A DNA stretch of 64,000 nt. Source: Tenrec ecaudatus (lineage: Eukaryota; Chordata; Mammalia; Afrosoricida; Tenrecidae). Both the position numbers and the translations under genes were made by a program. Each line of letters begins with the position of its first letter. Within the stretch, counting starts at the first letter, position 1. This document shows, one piece after another, positions 21,323 through 33,402 of the stretch. The DNA is taken from positions 106,359,739-106,423,738 of the forward strand of contig NC_134540.1 in assembly GCF_050624435.1 (NCBI RefSeq). Reading direction: 5' to 3'. The notes under the pieces are model-generated. The model saw only the letters and a list, made by a program, of their open reading frames with translations, made no database searches and had not been told where the DNA came from.

Positions 21323-22517
21323 TTGGCTTATTAGTCAGTGGCCTCTGCCTACAGCTACTTTGAACTGAGACCCTGTTCTCCCTTCTCCCTCTCGTTTTCT
21401 GATTCCATGATATCTGGGCACAGGAGCATTTCAGGGAGCCCGCAGATGTCTCTTGGGAGAACATTTAAGTTGATGAGTGTGTTGGGGGCCCAATGCACAG
21501 TCTGGCAAGGCGAGTGTATAGTCTTGTTAGGGTGTGACCAGCACCAGCTCTGTTGGCTGCGCTCCTGAGGTCAGCCCTGGGGCTGGGTATTGGCATGCCT
21601 CATGTGCTGTGCAGGGTGGGGTGAGGTGGAAGCTTGGCTCTTTCCGTGTTTTTGGAGGAACCCATCCTTGACTGTGAATGCCTTGGCCTTCTGAATTTGA
21701 GACTTCAGAATGGCCGCCTTTGCACGGTGCACAGCCCTGCACACCTGCCTAGCAGACACCTGGTGATGTGATGGAGGAAGGGTCCGTGTCTAAAGAGCGA
21801 GAGTTGCTCTTTTGGTATTGTCTTAAGTGGTTCCCTACTTATACACAGCTGTGATACACAGCTGACTGAAATAAAAAATGATCCAGAACTTGGAGACAAA
21901 GCCTTTTCTGTTTATTTTAGGCACAGTTTTGCTGGATAATGTAAAAAAAAAAATCCGGTGTGCCTAGTTCAACATTATTACATTGTCCCCTGATGAAGAA
22001 TGGTGTTGTTCGAACATTCCTTTAATGTGTTGGGTGTAATTTCACGACACCAAATATTTCTAAAGAGGTTAATTTTCAAAGGAACAAAAATATGTAAGTG
22101 CTCAGTAGGTGCATTCTCTTGGCATTTCCTGCTTTTCACTGAACGGTAGGTGGTAGGTGGTGGAATGCGTAAATCTTTGTGCCTTCGCTGTTGCTGCATT
22201 GATTTCATTTTAGAAATGGGCATTTGTAAAATATGTTGTCCTTCTTGAAAGGTTACTCATTTTATTATCGAGCCCTTCCCAAGGGTCAAGGCCCATGTGT
22301 CATTTTTCAGGGAGGGCCAGTCTGAAGGAGGAAGAGCCACACACCAGTTTCGCAGAAGAGGAGGCAGATTGAGTAATTTGAAACTGACCTAAGGCTCTCC
22401 GGTAGAGAACAGCATCCCTGGGCCTGGAGCCGGGTTTGTGCTCTTTGCCTTCCTTACATCTGCCTCTGCTGTGCATTTGGGGTGCCTCAGCCCAGTGCCC
22501 CACTGCTGCAACCGATG
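21323..22517. other. STK24: Intronic stretch without identified gene
   Basis: No supportable exon or clear interspersed repeat. Confidence 0.4.
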
Positions 22518-22680
22518 CGTGCTTGGCTGCTAACCCCAACGTTGGCAGTTCGAACCCCCACCCACTGACTGAGGGACAGACTTAACCATCTCCTGGAAGG
22601 TGGTGAACCTACAAGAAAACCTTATGGGACAGGTGTTGGGCCACTGGCAGTTGGAATTGATGGTACACGACAATCGCAAC
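22518..22680 (+). mobile_element. AfroSINE (sense)
   Basis: 'gcttggctgctaaccccaac', 'gttggcagttcgaaccccca' and 'ccttatgggacaggtgttgg' are present, with a worn tail. Confidence 0.82.
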
Positions 22681-23284
22681 TGCTCAGGTCCTGGAGTACT
22701 AACAGATGACCTTTGAGATTCTCTGTGTTTCCTGGACTACTTTTAATTCGCTTTCTGGGATTTCGGCATTGTGGGAGGTGATTTCGACTTTGAGATGTGC
22801 CCCTTCTCCCCGCCCCTCCCCCATTGCTCCCTTTGCTGCCATTTGCTTTGCTGGGTTTTCTGTTCCCTTTTCTGCTGGGGCTGGTTCGCTTCACTACCCT
22901 CTGCTTATTGTCTTTCAGGTCTTGCCCACATTGCCATTGCTTAGACCCATAAAAAAGGATTAACTGATAAAAGTACCCCACTGTGCCTCTCACTGGCTCC
23001 CAAACTTCAGCATTCTCCAGCATCTCCCAGAGGGTTGGATGAAATGTAAGCGGGTGGGCTGTACTTTCAGTTTCTGCTGGTCTGGAGTGGACCTAGAATT
23101 TCGCATTTCTAACACGTTCTCAAACGATGCTGCAGGAAGTTCCCAGTTGTACCATCGGCAGTCTTTCACTTTGAAAGACTGACCAGACCTCTACAAATTC
23201 TTCATCGTCCATACTTCCGCTTCCTGCACCTGCCGTTTTTCCGTCACGGGAGACGCTTCTAGCTCTAAACAGGCAAACTGATTT
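22681..23284. other. STK24: Intronic stretch without identified gene
   Basis: Nothing recognisable. Confidence 0.4.
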
Positions 23285-23430
23285 CCACCCCCAGTCACGG
23301 GACTGCAGCTGTGGGTTTCTGAGGCTCTAAATCTGTACAGGAGCAGGTCTTAGCTGCTTCCCACCAGCGGGGCTGGTGAGTGCGAACAGCTGACCTTGCA
23401 GCCAGGTCTCCTTCCAGCTCTTAATTAGGG
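23285..23430 (-). mobile_element. AfroSINE (antisense)
   Basis: 'agctgtgggtttctgaggct', 'ggctggtgagtgcgaacagc' and 'tgaccttgcagccaggtctc'. The tail half is short. Confidence 0.75.
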
Positions 23431-24330
23431 CTAAATAAGCACCCTCCGCACCTGTTCGAGCTGACCTGCAATTTCTACTGAAAGCCATTCAGAAACTGAT
23501 GTTCTAACCTGGGGGTTGGCAGAACCATTGCTAATGCCCAAGCCATGCTTTGAGAACTGCTGCAGGGAGACTGAGAAAAGAACCCGCAGTGCTGCCTAGC
23601 AGATGGGTGCCTGTTGGGGAAGGGGCGGGGGTGGGGGGAATAGACTTAACTAGAGCCTCTCATGGAGCGCACTTGTGAAAGGGGGATGGCTCTTTCAACG
23701 AGGACTTCTGAGAGCCTTTGCAATGTTAGCGTAGCTGAGGGGGCTTCTAAAAAGTTAGCACAAAAATGGGGTTTTCTGAAATGCCCTTACATTGTAAACA
23801 TGTTGGGAGATAGAAGGAGGGTGTGAGCATCCTGGCTTTTTGACCTTTGGACGCTTTTTAAAGGAATGTCCCTTCCAGAGCTAGCATTCTCTGGTTGTTT
23901 TAGAAAACCCTGCCAGGACAAAGCCCTGAAGCCGATCATCTTCCAGAGTTGCCAGGAGAACCCCAACTTGCTGTTGTTTTCTGCACGTCACTCCCTGCTT
24001 AAGAACTGGTGTTGGTTTCCTGTTACTCTCGGATCAAACATAAACTCCAGCGTGCACTCCAGGGCCTTTTGATAGCACCCAGCTTCCTCTTGCATTCCAC
24101 CCTATCCTCCCCCTCCCCCTGCAGCTCCACCACCCTCACCAGGCCTGGCATCACCACCTTCTTTTGCCGAGTTGGCTTTGTCCTGTTTGCTGTTGGTCTT
24201 TATACTATGCTAGTCCACCCCTCCCCCCGCATCTTTATTGTCATGATTGGATTTTAAGCATTTTCAGAGCCTGCCAGCATCTTTTTCACCCTTCTGAAGT
24301 GGCAGGGACACAGGATCCAAGTGAATGGTT
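23431..24330. other. STK24: Intronic stretch without identified gene
   Basis: No supportable exon. A segment near 23850-24320 has overlapping open + frames but no splice signals. Confidence 0.4.
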
Positions 24331-24441
24331 CAGTGGTTCTCAACCTTCCTTATGCCACAAACCCTAACATTATTTTCATTGCTACTTCATAACTGTAATT
24401 TTGCTACTGTGATGAATCAGGCGACTCCTGTGAAAGGGTAT
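24331..24441 (+). mobile_element. SPIN-like hAT element, right end lost
   Basis: It starts CAGTGGTTCTCAACCTTCCT at 24331, runs through 'ttcattgctacttcataact' and 'gtgaaagggtattaaacact', and then loses the right inverted repeat. Confidence 0.78.
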
Positions 24442-24994
24442 TAAACACTGGATTGAAGACATAACATATCTGAAGTAGAGAAAAATATTTCAGATCTTCC
24501 TGGTATAAGTTTTGTTTTGTTTGGGATGTAACAGGTTTTATACTTGGTATAAGTCGAGTAGTTGGTTCTGTTTGTAATTTGTAAGTGATCTGAATCATTT
24601 CTGTGTTCTTCCCCTTTAAAACATTCTTTTGCAAGAGTGTTGTGTTGTGGCTGTTTATTTAGGATTGGCTAGACTTTGCACTATCAAACTGTCTTGACGC
24701 ACTTTTAAAATTTCGGCACGAAATTTTTAGTGTCTAGTGACGTTTTAAATTTGTGTTTAGATTTGTCACAGTTCATTCCATGAGGAAGTGGAAAATGGCT
24801 TTCTGAGAATGTAGGGTTACCAGCATACTAAGTAGAGTGAGCCGCAGGGCCCGCTGATGTTGTGATCTCACTGAAACTAGAGTGACCCAGCCCTCTCCCC
24901 ACCTCAGGCGGATATGTGAACAACTATTCTTCACTAGCTGCACACACAGCTTCTACATCACTGAAAAGGCTGTCAGGCTTTTTTGTACTAAATC
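24442..24994. other. STK24: Intronic stretch without identified gene
   Basis: Nothing recognisable. Confidence 0.4.
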
Positions 24995-25325
24995 CCCCAA
25001 AACCCCACCACCACCGAGGGGATTCTGATTTAGAGTGACTTCCAGGAGTGAATTTTTTTTTTTGCAAAGTGTTACGGGTCTCATTGTCACCACTGAAATT
25101 AATCCACAGTGATGGAAGCAAAACCTGTCATCCTTTCAGCCCCAACTGTCCGTCTGGACACCACGATCAGCTGTGCCCACTTTCTCAGACTGAGGCTGCC
25201 CAAGAGTGAATTTTTATAGGAGAGCAAACAGCCTCATCTTCCTCCTGTACACAGCTGGGGTGAGTCTGAGCTGCAGAACCGGCCCTTAGCAGGCTGACAC
25301 CCAACGCACAGGCTCTGATTCACCT
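24995..25325 (-). mobile_element. AfroSINE interrupted by a small retroposed sequence (antisense)
   Basis: The tail part (about 24995-25045, 'gattctgatttagagtgact') and the head part (about 25216-25320, 'cagcctcatcttcctcctgt', 'ggcccttagcaggctgacac') are separated by an insertion with target duplications. Confidence 0.7.
25058..25203 (-). mobile_element. Short retroposed RNA copy of unknown origin
   Basis: The block lies between direct repeats GAGTGAATTTTT (25046-25057 and 25204-25215). On the minus strand it is about 140 bases ending in an A tract (T run 25053-25063 on +), the signature of L1-type retroposition in antisense. It lies inside an AfroSINE, so it is the younger insertion. I do not recognise the parent RNA, and it carries no AATAAA near its end. 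Confidence 0.65.
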
Positions 25326-25837
25326 CAATTGGACTCAAAGATGGATCTTACTTGTAACTTTAGGCGCTTTCCTTTCCCGTGCTAGTGAAGAATTTGAAGT
25401 CTCAGTCAAAGCCTGCTGGTTTGGTGTCTTTGAGCACGCCTTCCACTCCGATGTCTTCATCAAGACCAAATAAAGAGCTTGCGTGCAGTGACTGCTTGCA
25501 TTTCTGGCCACAGCTCCCGTGCCGGCCTGGGCCTTCTGCAGTGGGTGGGGCTGATGGCAGGGAGCCCAGGAGTTGGGAGTCTCCGGGCAGCACCGCAGAA
25601 CCAACCCAGGCCATTAGCACCGGCACCTTTGGGTGTGATCTGAGATACGGTGGGGTGGAATGGCGTTTCCTTATAGGTTGGCACACAGTCATAGTCTAAA
25701 GTGATCATGTGGTTGTAATTTGTTTCCAGCTGGAAAGCACTTTCCCAGAGATACCTGCTTCTCTCTCTCTCTTGGACTTACTGAGATTTGTTCTCGCTAA
25801 CCCCCCCCCCCCACTCCAAATACATCCGCATGTTGTA

Positions 25838-25892
25838 TGTATGAGTGTGTTCCTGTGTGTGTCCATGCATGCCTGTGTGTCTGTGAATGTGT
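25838..25892. repeat. TG-rich low-complexity stretch
   Basis: Alternating TG-rich sequence (gtgtgttcctgtgtgtgtcc and similar), degenerate; preceded by a short C run at 25801-25812. Confidence 0.7.
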
Positions 25893-25927
25893 CATAGTTT
25901 TTATCTATGACTAGACCAAGAGGACAC

Positions 25928-26190
25928 GGAGCCTGGTGGTTTCGCAGAGTGGTTCCACGTTGATTGGACTGCTGATATAAGATCAGTGGTTTGACCCATT
26001 AGCCGCTCTGAAGGAGAAAGACCTGGCTTTGTTCCCCAGTAAAGAGTCACGATCTTGGAAACCTATAGGGGGGGCCTTTCTGGTTTTGCTTTTTTTGTTT
26101 TTAAAGAGGGGCCTTTCTGCCCTGCCTATGAAGGGCTGCTCTGAGTTGGAACCGACTTGCTGGCAGCGAGTTGCTTTGCTTGTTGGTTTC
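25928..26190 (+). mobile_element. AfroSINE with internal insertion (sense)
   Basis: Head 'tggtttcgcagagtggttcc', then 'gatcagtggtttgacccatt', 'cgatcttggaaacctatagg' and the tail 'gctgctctgagttggaaccg'. A duplicated 'ggggcctttctg' (near 26070 and 26107) brackets a T-rich insertion. Confidence 0.83.
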
Positions 26191-26904
26191 GGAGCCAAAA
26201 CAAGCTTGTGCTGCGGCACACCGGTCCAGAATAATGTTTATTCTGTATGTTTTCTAGAAGAAAATAGCTTTCCCTTCAGCATCCTGAAAATAGTTGGGAT
26301 AAGAAGCTACTTAAGATGAATGGCTATAGGAATACATTTTAAGAATTTTTAAAATCGTAAAACTATTTTTATACATGGCCTGGAGTGTTTTTTAATATGT
26401 TAACCATGACAAATAAGGCTGATAGGCAATAAGATGATTCTTCCTGTCTTACACATTTTGTTTTGTATCAGAGCGATGATTCTTCTGCTAAGTGTCTGCT
26501 GGAGGCTTTGTGAAAACGGACGACCGTGCGTGCACACAGTAGGCCGGGATCCTCACCCATCGTTCTTAGCCTGTGGGAGTTGTCTGTGGTAGCCTAGATA
26601 ATGTCAGACTGGGGAAGGGTAAGACTTGGTGAAGAGTTGGGAAGTGCTTCCCCTGGTCCCCGGAAGGCATCCTTGTCCTTCTGCCCCGGTAAGTATTTTT
26701 AAAGCAGAAGCATAGAGAGCCCCACTACTTGATTGTAAACGTCTTCGGTTTTGCTTACTTTCCGGTTGTTTTGTATATGTACGTAGTTTCAGTAAAGGGA
26801 AAAGCCCTTTTCTGTCTTCCTTTTCAGAATGAGAAATATCGTCCCACACCTCCATACAGCTTACACTGGTTCATTTCCTTCTTGGGTTTTAGTTACAGCT
26901 CTGG
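26191..26904. other. STK24: Intronic stretch without identified gene
   Basis: An acceptor-like 'cttccttttcag' ends at 26827, but I find no matching donor or recognisable peptide after it. Confidence 0.4.
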
Positions 26905-27062
26905 TAGCATGGCGGCTGCGGGTTGGGTCCCTAACGGAAGATGCGGTTCAAAACCACCAGCTGCTCCTGGAGAAAGGCCTCAGAAACCATAGGGACAGGC
27001 TCACCTTGTCCTGTGGGGTTGCTGTGAGTCAGCGTGGGCATCCGCCGACTGCATGGGACTTG
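26905..27062 (+). mobile_element. AfroSINE (sense)
   Basis: 'gcggttcaaaaccaccagct', 'gcctcagaaaccatagggac' and 'gtggggttgctgtgagtcag'. Confidence 0.85.
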
Positions 27063-27744
<682 letters not shown>

Positions 27745-27912
27745 GAGATCGAACCGACAACAAAACCACTGTATTTTCTGGAATACCCCCAAGCTAATGC
27801 AGTGGCCTGGGTCAGGGAGCAGAAATGCGTACCAGCTCGATTGAATTCTTTTTAAGTATCCTTCACAGGAGCATTTTATATAGTATACTTATTTTAAAAT
27901 GGCATTTATATC

Positions 27913-28310
27913 TTTAAAAAAACATTTTATTAGGGGCTCATACAACTCTTATCACAATCCATACATATACATACATCAATTGTGTAAAGCACATCTGTAC
28001 ATTCTTTGCCCTAATCATTTTCAAAGCATTTGCTCTCCACTTAAGCCCTTTGCATCAGGTCCTCTTTTCCCCCCTCCCTCCCCGCTCCCCCTCCCTTATG
28101 ACCCCTTGATAATTTATAGATTATTATTTTGTCATATCTTGCCCTGTCCGACATCTCCCTTCACCCCCTTCTCTGTTGTCCATCTCCCAGGGAGGAGGTC
28201 ACATGAAGATCCTTGTAATCGGTTCCCCCTTTCCAACCCACTCACCCTCTACTCTCCCAGTATCGGCCCTCACACCCCTGGTCCTGAAGGTATCATCCAC
28301 CCTGGATCTT
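27913..28310 (-). mobile_element. L1 3' UTR (antisense)
   Basis: 'aacattttattaggggctca', 'cttatcacaatccatacata' and 'ggaggaggtcacatgaagat' closely match 2428-2830, so the two copies belong to one subfamily. Confidence 0.9.
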
Positions 28311-28434
28311 GTGTGTGTGCATCCCTTTCATCGTTAAAAAATATTATAAATGTATATATATATTTTTTAAAAAACAGACATTTACCAACTCAGCATTTTT
28401 TCACATGCAATTCAGTGACATTGGTTGCAGTGTA

Positions 28435-28907
28435 TTTTAAAAATCATTTTATTGGTGGTTCATACAACTTATCACAATCCATACAGACATCAGTTGTGTA
28501 AAGCACATCCATACATTCGTTGCCCTCATCATTCTGAAAACATTCGCTCCCCATCCAAGCCCCTGGCATCAGCTCCTCATTGTTTCCCCTCCCTTCCCTC
28601 TCCCCCCTCCAGCACGAGGTTTTCGGGGTTCATCGTGATGCAGCATGCCTCAGGTCTCGAGTTCTCTTTCTGGCTCAGTAGCATTCCATTGAGAGTGGCA
28701 CCCATTGCCTTTCTCTAGTCCTCCCCGGCTGCCATTTATTTAGGTGTGCCTGGGTTTTGGCTGCCGTGAACAGTGCGGTAGGGCACATTGGTGTATAAGT
28801 TTCTTTTTCACTCCTGATGCTTCTGAGTAGGTAGATGGGGCTTGCTGAGCCAGTCAGGCTGTCCATTCTGTGTTACTCTTTCAGGAGCAGCCAAACCATT
28901 TTCCATA
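28435..28907 (-). mobile_element. L1, 3' UTR part (antisense), continues after an LTR insertion
   Basis: It starts 'aaaaatcattttattggtgg' and 'catacaacttatcacaatcc', then older UTR. It ends 'gccaaaccattttccatag', the antisense of a known L1 segment that resumes at 29503 ('accattttgccttcctgcc'). Confidence 0.85.
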
Positions 28908-28914
28908 GTAAAAG

Positions 28915-29495
28915 TGTGGGGGGAGGTCAGAAGCTCACAGGCATCCTCCCGGAGGGCCATCAGGTGCCAGATAGCAGAGGGCCCCACTCCCTGCTGTTAA
29001 GGACAATGGACGCCTGCAGTCATCTATTTGGTTCCAGTAGGTGGGTTTACACCCTACTGATAATGGTTCCTATGGAGATCTAGGGAATAGGTCAAAGTTA
29101 AGCCGCCATCCTAAACCTAGTATCCGCCCATCTTGTCATATGTATGCCCCCAATTCCTCCTCTTTCTATTGCGTGTATACCACCTCCTCTCATTACCGTA
29201 TTACCTATAGGACAGCCCCTTTCTGTGATGTTTGTCCTCACCTGTAATTAGGGGCTTGCATGTCCCCAGAGAAGATAAAAAGCCTGGGTTAGCATTAAAT
29301 CTCTCTCTCCCTCCACGTGGACCATCCAGCGGGGTTGAGGTGAGCATGCTACCATGAATTGTGACTGACTCCATTTATTTCAGTACCTCACTTTTATCTC
29401 TCGTGCTCTCTATAACTTTACTATGATCTTTACTTATTATCGCTGTAACAATTGTGCCTACATAATGATGCGTTAGGGGCTGGCTTCCCCTGACA
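28915..29495 (+). mobile_element. Solo LTR of an endogenous retrovirus, 581 bp
   Basis: It starts TGTGGGGGG and ends CCCCTGACA, so it has TG…CA ends, flanked by identical GTAAAAG (28908-28914 and 29496-29502). A TATA-like GATAAAAAG (about 29274) and ATTAAA (29294-29299) on the + strand suggest a + strand promoter and poly(A) signal. It interrupts a minus-strand L1 that aligns on both sides. No internal gag-pol-env sequence is present. The family is not recognised. Confidence 0.85.
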
Positions 29496-29502
29496 GTAAA
29501 AG

Positions 29503-30060
29503 TACCATTTTGCCTTCCTGCCAGCAATGGCAGAGAGATCTGATTTCTCCATATTTGAGAACATCTAATATTTTCCTTTTGGGGGTGGGGTGATGTGTGA
29601 TTTTGAGCATAGTTGTTCTAGTGGAGGTGAACTACTGTATTGGTCTTTCTCATGACCACTGAGGAGCCCTGGGGGCATAGAGGTGTGGGAAGAAGTGGCG
29701 GCCTTAGAAATCCTTTGGGGGAAGTTCCGCTCTGTCCTTCAGGGCGACTCGCTCTGGGTGGAGGTGGGGGTACTGGTGGCGGTGGGTTTGGCGTAACTAG
29801 GGATGTTGAGTTATTCTCATGTGCTTGCTGGCCTATTCTCGTTGGTGAAATATATATTCATTGCTTTTGCCCTCTGATTGGATTGTTCGCCCTTTCAAGA
29901 AGTTGCAGGATTTCTCTGGGTGTTTTGGATATGAAATCTTTGTCCTTCATATGATTCCAAAATATTTCCTCCCCATCTGTAGTCCCTCTCTTCCCTTTGT
30001 TGGTCCTTTTACTCTTTGGATGCAACTAGAAGTTTTAGATGATGTGGGACTATGACAGGG
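29503..30060 (-). mobile_element. L1, continuation into ORF2 end (antisense)
   Basis: It continues the L1 broken at 28907: 'ctcatgtgcttgctggccta', 'tgccctctgattggattgtt', 'ttggatatgaaatctttgtc' follow L1 antisense order into the ORF2 3' end. It is interrupted by an AfroSINE near 29659-29775. Confidence 0.8.
29659..29775 (+). mobile_element. AfroSINE, shortened, within L1 (sense)
   Basis: Head 'gaggagccctgggggcatag' joins early to 'tttgggggaagttccgctct' and 'gtccttcagggcgactcgct'. Confidence 0.7.
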
Positions 30061-30535
30061 GCAGATACGGTGAGTTTATTCATATGAAAAATAGGACCGA
30101 TTTACTGTTACACATTTGCACAGTGTATATGCGTCGAGTTGAGGGTACGGTACAGAATCACACAGCTCACACCTCGTTTAATGTTTTCCTGTGGCCATCC
30201 TGGTGGATCCCACAGGAGACTAGATCCCTGGCTGCAAGATCCCGCGAGCTGGCCCGAGGCAATGAGATCTAAGTTGCTAGCACTCCATGGACAAATACCA
30301 GGCTGGGCTGGCAAAAGTGGTTGAGATTTTGCTTCAAAGGAGTATTGAAACACTGTTGGTGTTCCGAAGTTCCGGAAACTCACAGTTCTTGTACTGTACC
30401 TTTTTTCTTAATGTCTGGAACACAAGGAGGAAGAAAGCTAAGGAAGTAATCAGAGGATTGCATTGTTGGTTTTTGCTTGAACCCATCTGCATTCTTTTTC
30501 CTTATTAAGCTTTTTCATTCTCGTGTGATTAATGA
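30061..30535. other. STK24: Intronic stretch without identified element
   Basis: Possibly further degraded L1; nothing specific is supported. Confidence 0.3.
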
Positions 30536-30775
30536 GAGGAGCCGTGGTGACATAATGGGTTACGAGGTGGACTGCTCACTGCATGGCCAGCAGTTGGAAA
30601 CCACCGGCACTTAGAAACTACCAGCCACTGCACGGGAGAGGAGGATGCTCTGTGCTCCCAGGAAGCTTTACCGTACCGGAAACCCACACAGGCAGTTCTG
30701 CTCTGCTCTGCTCTGAGGGGTCACTCACAGCTGTGATGACTCACTGGGAGCATGATTGACTCGATTCAGTGATTT
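30536..30775 (+). mobile_element. AfroSINE (sense)
   Basis: 'gaggagccgtggtgacataa', 'ggccagcagttggaaaccac', 'accgtaccggaaacccacac' and a small (TCTGC)n run at 30698-30716 in the tail. Confidence 0.85.
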
Positions 30776-30788
30776 GCTAATTTTAACC

Positions 30789-30806
30789 TTTTTTTTTTTT
30801 TTTTTT
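30789..30806. repeat. Poly(T) run of 18
   Basis: T18 is flanked by the same AATTTTAACC on both sides, suggesting a local duplication. Confidence 0.85.
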
Positions 30807-30943
30807 AATTTTAACCTTTTTGAGAGTGGATACAGACGTGGAAACTAATGGTAGATGGGTAATCACAGAAAAGGAAAGTATTGTCAGACCTTGTGTTGTA
30901 CAGATCTGTTATTTTAAGATGCTACACATTTTACAAAACAAAC

Positions 30944-31100
30944 AATCCACACTCCTGGGGACCCTGTAGGCCCGGTGGATTTCTGAGATGGTAACTCTCC
31001 TCCTTCTCCCGTGCAGGGGCTGGTAGTTTCTCAGTGCCGGCCACGTGGTTAGCAGACCCCAGTGCATAACCTCCTACACCACCAGCACGCCCTAAGCTAA
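30944..31100 (-). mobile_element. AfroSINE (antisense)
   Basis: 'ggggaccctgtaggcccggt', 'gatttctgagatggtaactc', 'ggggctggtagtttctcagt' and 'gtggttagcagaccccagtg'. Confidence 0.85.
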
Positions 31101-32692
31101 CAGAGATGTATTTATAGATAAACATGTAGGCTGTATGGCCAATTGTCCGATACTTTTATAAGACAGAAAAGTGAATAAGTTATATGTTAGTATTTTGATT
31201 GTACTTTTATTTCTGTGACCATTTTTATCATTTGATCCAAAAAGAAACATTTTTTTTCATGTGTTACCAAAAATTTAAGCACAGGCATTCCTAAATGTAT
31301 TGCAGATTTTATTTGCAAATGTATTGATTAGGAGTCCATCACGTTTTCCTTAGGAGGTCATAAATAGTTGTCGGGCTAGGGGCTAGAAACGTCGTTCAAA
31401 GGCCATGGAGCTCTGGGAAGCCACAATCTAAAAGGACGAGAGTAACCATGCGGGGCTTCAGAAAGTGGGTCGGAGATTGGGATTCAGAAAGTTGGTTGGA
31501 GATTGCGATTGCTGATTTCGAGCCCCTTTCACCCTGCTTCATGGTCCCGATTTAGTAGTCCTTCCAGTGAGGTGAGGTTCCGGGGTGGTGGTAAGCAGCA
31601 GGCAGAGACCAGTCTTGGGTCTTCACAGTTGTGGGGTTAGCCTGGAGGAGCTGGTTAGGAGACTATTGTCACTGCCCAGGTGAGAGCGGATGCACTACCG
31701 ACCTGAAGTGTGGGTGGGTGGGTGGGGAGGATAGGTCATTCAAGGGAGAGCAAGTTAGAATGGGCAAGGTTCAGGGTTGGGGGCAAAGGGATGGAGTGGG
31801 CCCCCAATTAGCATGGAAGGGGAAGAAGCCATGGAGATAGAAAACTGTGCTTCAGATAAGTCGCATTGTAGGTGGAGGAAATGAGCAACTGGTTCTGGAT
31901 GTGGTTCTGGAATTTGAGAGGGAGAGTCTAGAAAGGGTCTGAGTGGTGATTTATTAATTAGGACCTTGTGGGCTACCAGCATGTGGGAATGGGTGTGATC
32001 AGCATAGAGGGGTGGAGCGGGAAGGGAGGCACCTGAGCTACCCATCTCTGGGGGCAGGCTGGTGTCCAAGAGGCAGGTGCTCCACCCAGCTGTTCCTGAT
32101 TTTCCATCATCCCTTCTCTGTGCTCGGCAGTTTCAGGATGTCAGGGTGTCATCACACATTGGCTCCGTGCTCTGGTCCTGAGGTGGTGCCCGGGGGTGAG
32201 GGGACTAATTATTTATCAGTTGGGACAGTTCATAACCTGGTGGCATCATTTCTTTACAGCAGCAGGACTTTTGTTTTTAATGAGTTTTGTTAGATAAATA
32301 AGATGCCAGAGCTCCAGGTACCCAATTGGTCTTCATTTTGGCTCTAAACTCTTCAGTGTGCAGTTTAATAGATGCTACCACTCTCAGGCGGATCACAAAG
32401 CGCACTTCTTCTGAATTGGATCACAGACTTTTAGCAGTGGGTTGTTCAAATACTCCAGTCTTTGATTATGTCTGAGAAAATCAGCGTACAGTGTTCTAGT
32501 TTAAACAAAATAAAATAGCATATATCTAGTTTTAACCAGACTGATTTTGGGGTTTCCATGGTGCATCTTAACCTTGCCTGGTTTGATGTGGCCAAGGGAA
32601 GATGGGGGCACCTCCAGCTGTGTTGAATGGAACCTCACTTCATGACCCGTGTGAGAGCGGGTAGTAACAGAACAGCTCACTGCTGGCTCCTG
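31101..32692. other. STK24: Intronic stretch without identified gene
   Basis: About 1.6 kb with no AfroSINE or L1 signature and no supportable exon: one of the longer repeat-poor stretches. Confidence 0.45.
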
Positions 32693-32818
32693 TCCACCCT
32701 CTATTCCCGTGAACGGACTGCAACGGTTTATGCCTGCGAATAGCGCTGCTGGTGGTTTCGAACTGCTAACCCTGCGGATTGCAGCCCAACGCTCAGCCAC
32801 TACAGCACCAGGTCTCCA
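32693..32818 (-). mobile_element. AfroSINE (antisense)
   Basis: 'gctgctggtggtttcgaact', 'gctaaccctgcggattgcag' and 'ccactacagcaccaggtctc' give a well-kept head. Confidence 0.9.
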
Positions 32819-32861
32819 TAACAGACTAACAGCCCCAACTAATTAAAGCCAAAAGGAACAA

Positions 32862-33000
32862 CTCCAAACCAAACCTAAAGGGCAGCGTTTCCAAGGCAAA
32901 AGCACACTGCCTCGGCGTGTGAAGCGTGAAGTGGTTCAAATTGCCAGCCTTCCTGTTAGCAGCCCAGCACTTAACCCACCGTGACACCAAAGCTCCTTAA
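32862..33000 (-). mobile_element. AfroSINE (antisense)
   Basis: 'gaagtggttcaaattgccag', 'ttcctgttagcagcccagca' and 'cccaccgtgacaccaaagct'; the tail half is worn. Confidence 0.85.
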
Positions 33001-33249
33001 AAGACAAAGGGGGGGATTAATATCCTTACACAGCTGAGAGGCACGGGCAGATACTGGCTTTTATTTAGCACAGCGGAATCTAGGGACGCACACACGGATG
33101 CCATCAGAACCGAGATGCAAGCCCTCCTTGGTGAGGCCAACTTCGCAGTTGGGTGCCCGGGAGCCGCAGGAGGGCTCAGCTTTCCTTCTGTGATGCTGTG
33201 AGAGAGAGAGAGAGTGTCTGATAGTTCCAGCACTAGTTCTTCAGAATCC

Positions 33250-33402
33250 CAGAGTTTCTGTGCTGGGCAGCTAACCAGGCCATGTCTGGGAAGCACAACG
33301 TGGAGGGAAGACCAGCCACACGGGACCTCTTGCAGCACGGTTCTGTTGGGCCTTACCTGGGTTGCTCGGAGCCAGAACCGACTCCATGGCAGTGAAAAAC
33401 AC
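33250..33402 (+). mobile_element. AfroSINE, diverged (sense)
   Basis: 'gctgggcagctaaccaggcc' and the tail 'gagccagaaccgactccatg' are recognisable; the middle is not. Confidence 0.5.

Noticed and set aside
26828-26890. Exon after a good acceptor at 26827 (starts NEKYRPTPPYS)
   Set aside because: No donor follows within a reasonable distance and the peptide is not recognised.
28915-29495. Complete endogenous retrovirus
   Set aside because: Only one LTR is present, with no internal retroviral sequence; the L1 resumes immediately after the duplication.
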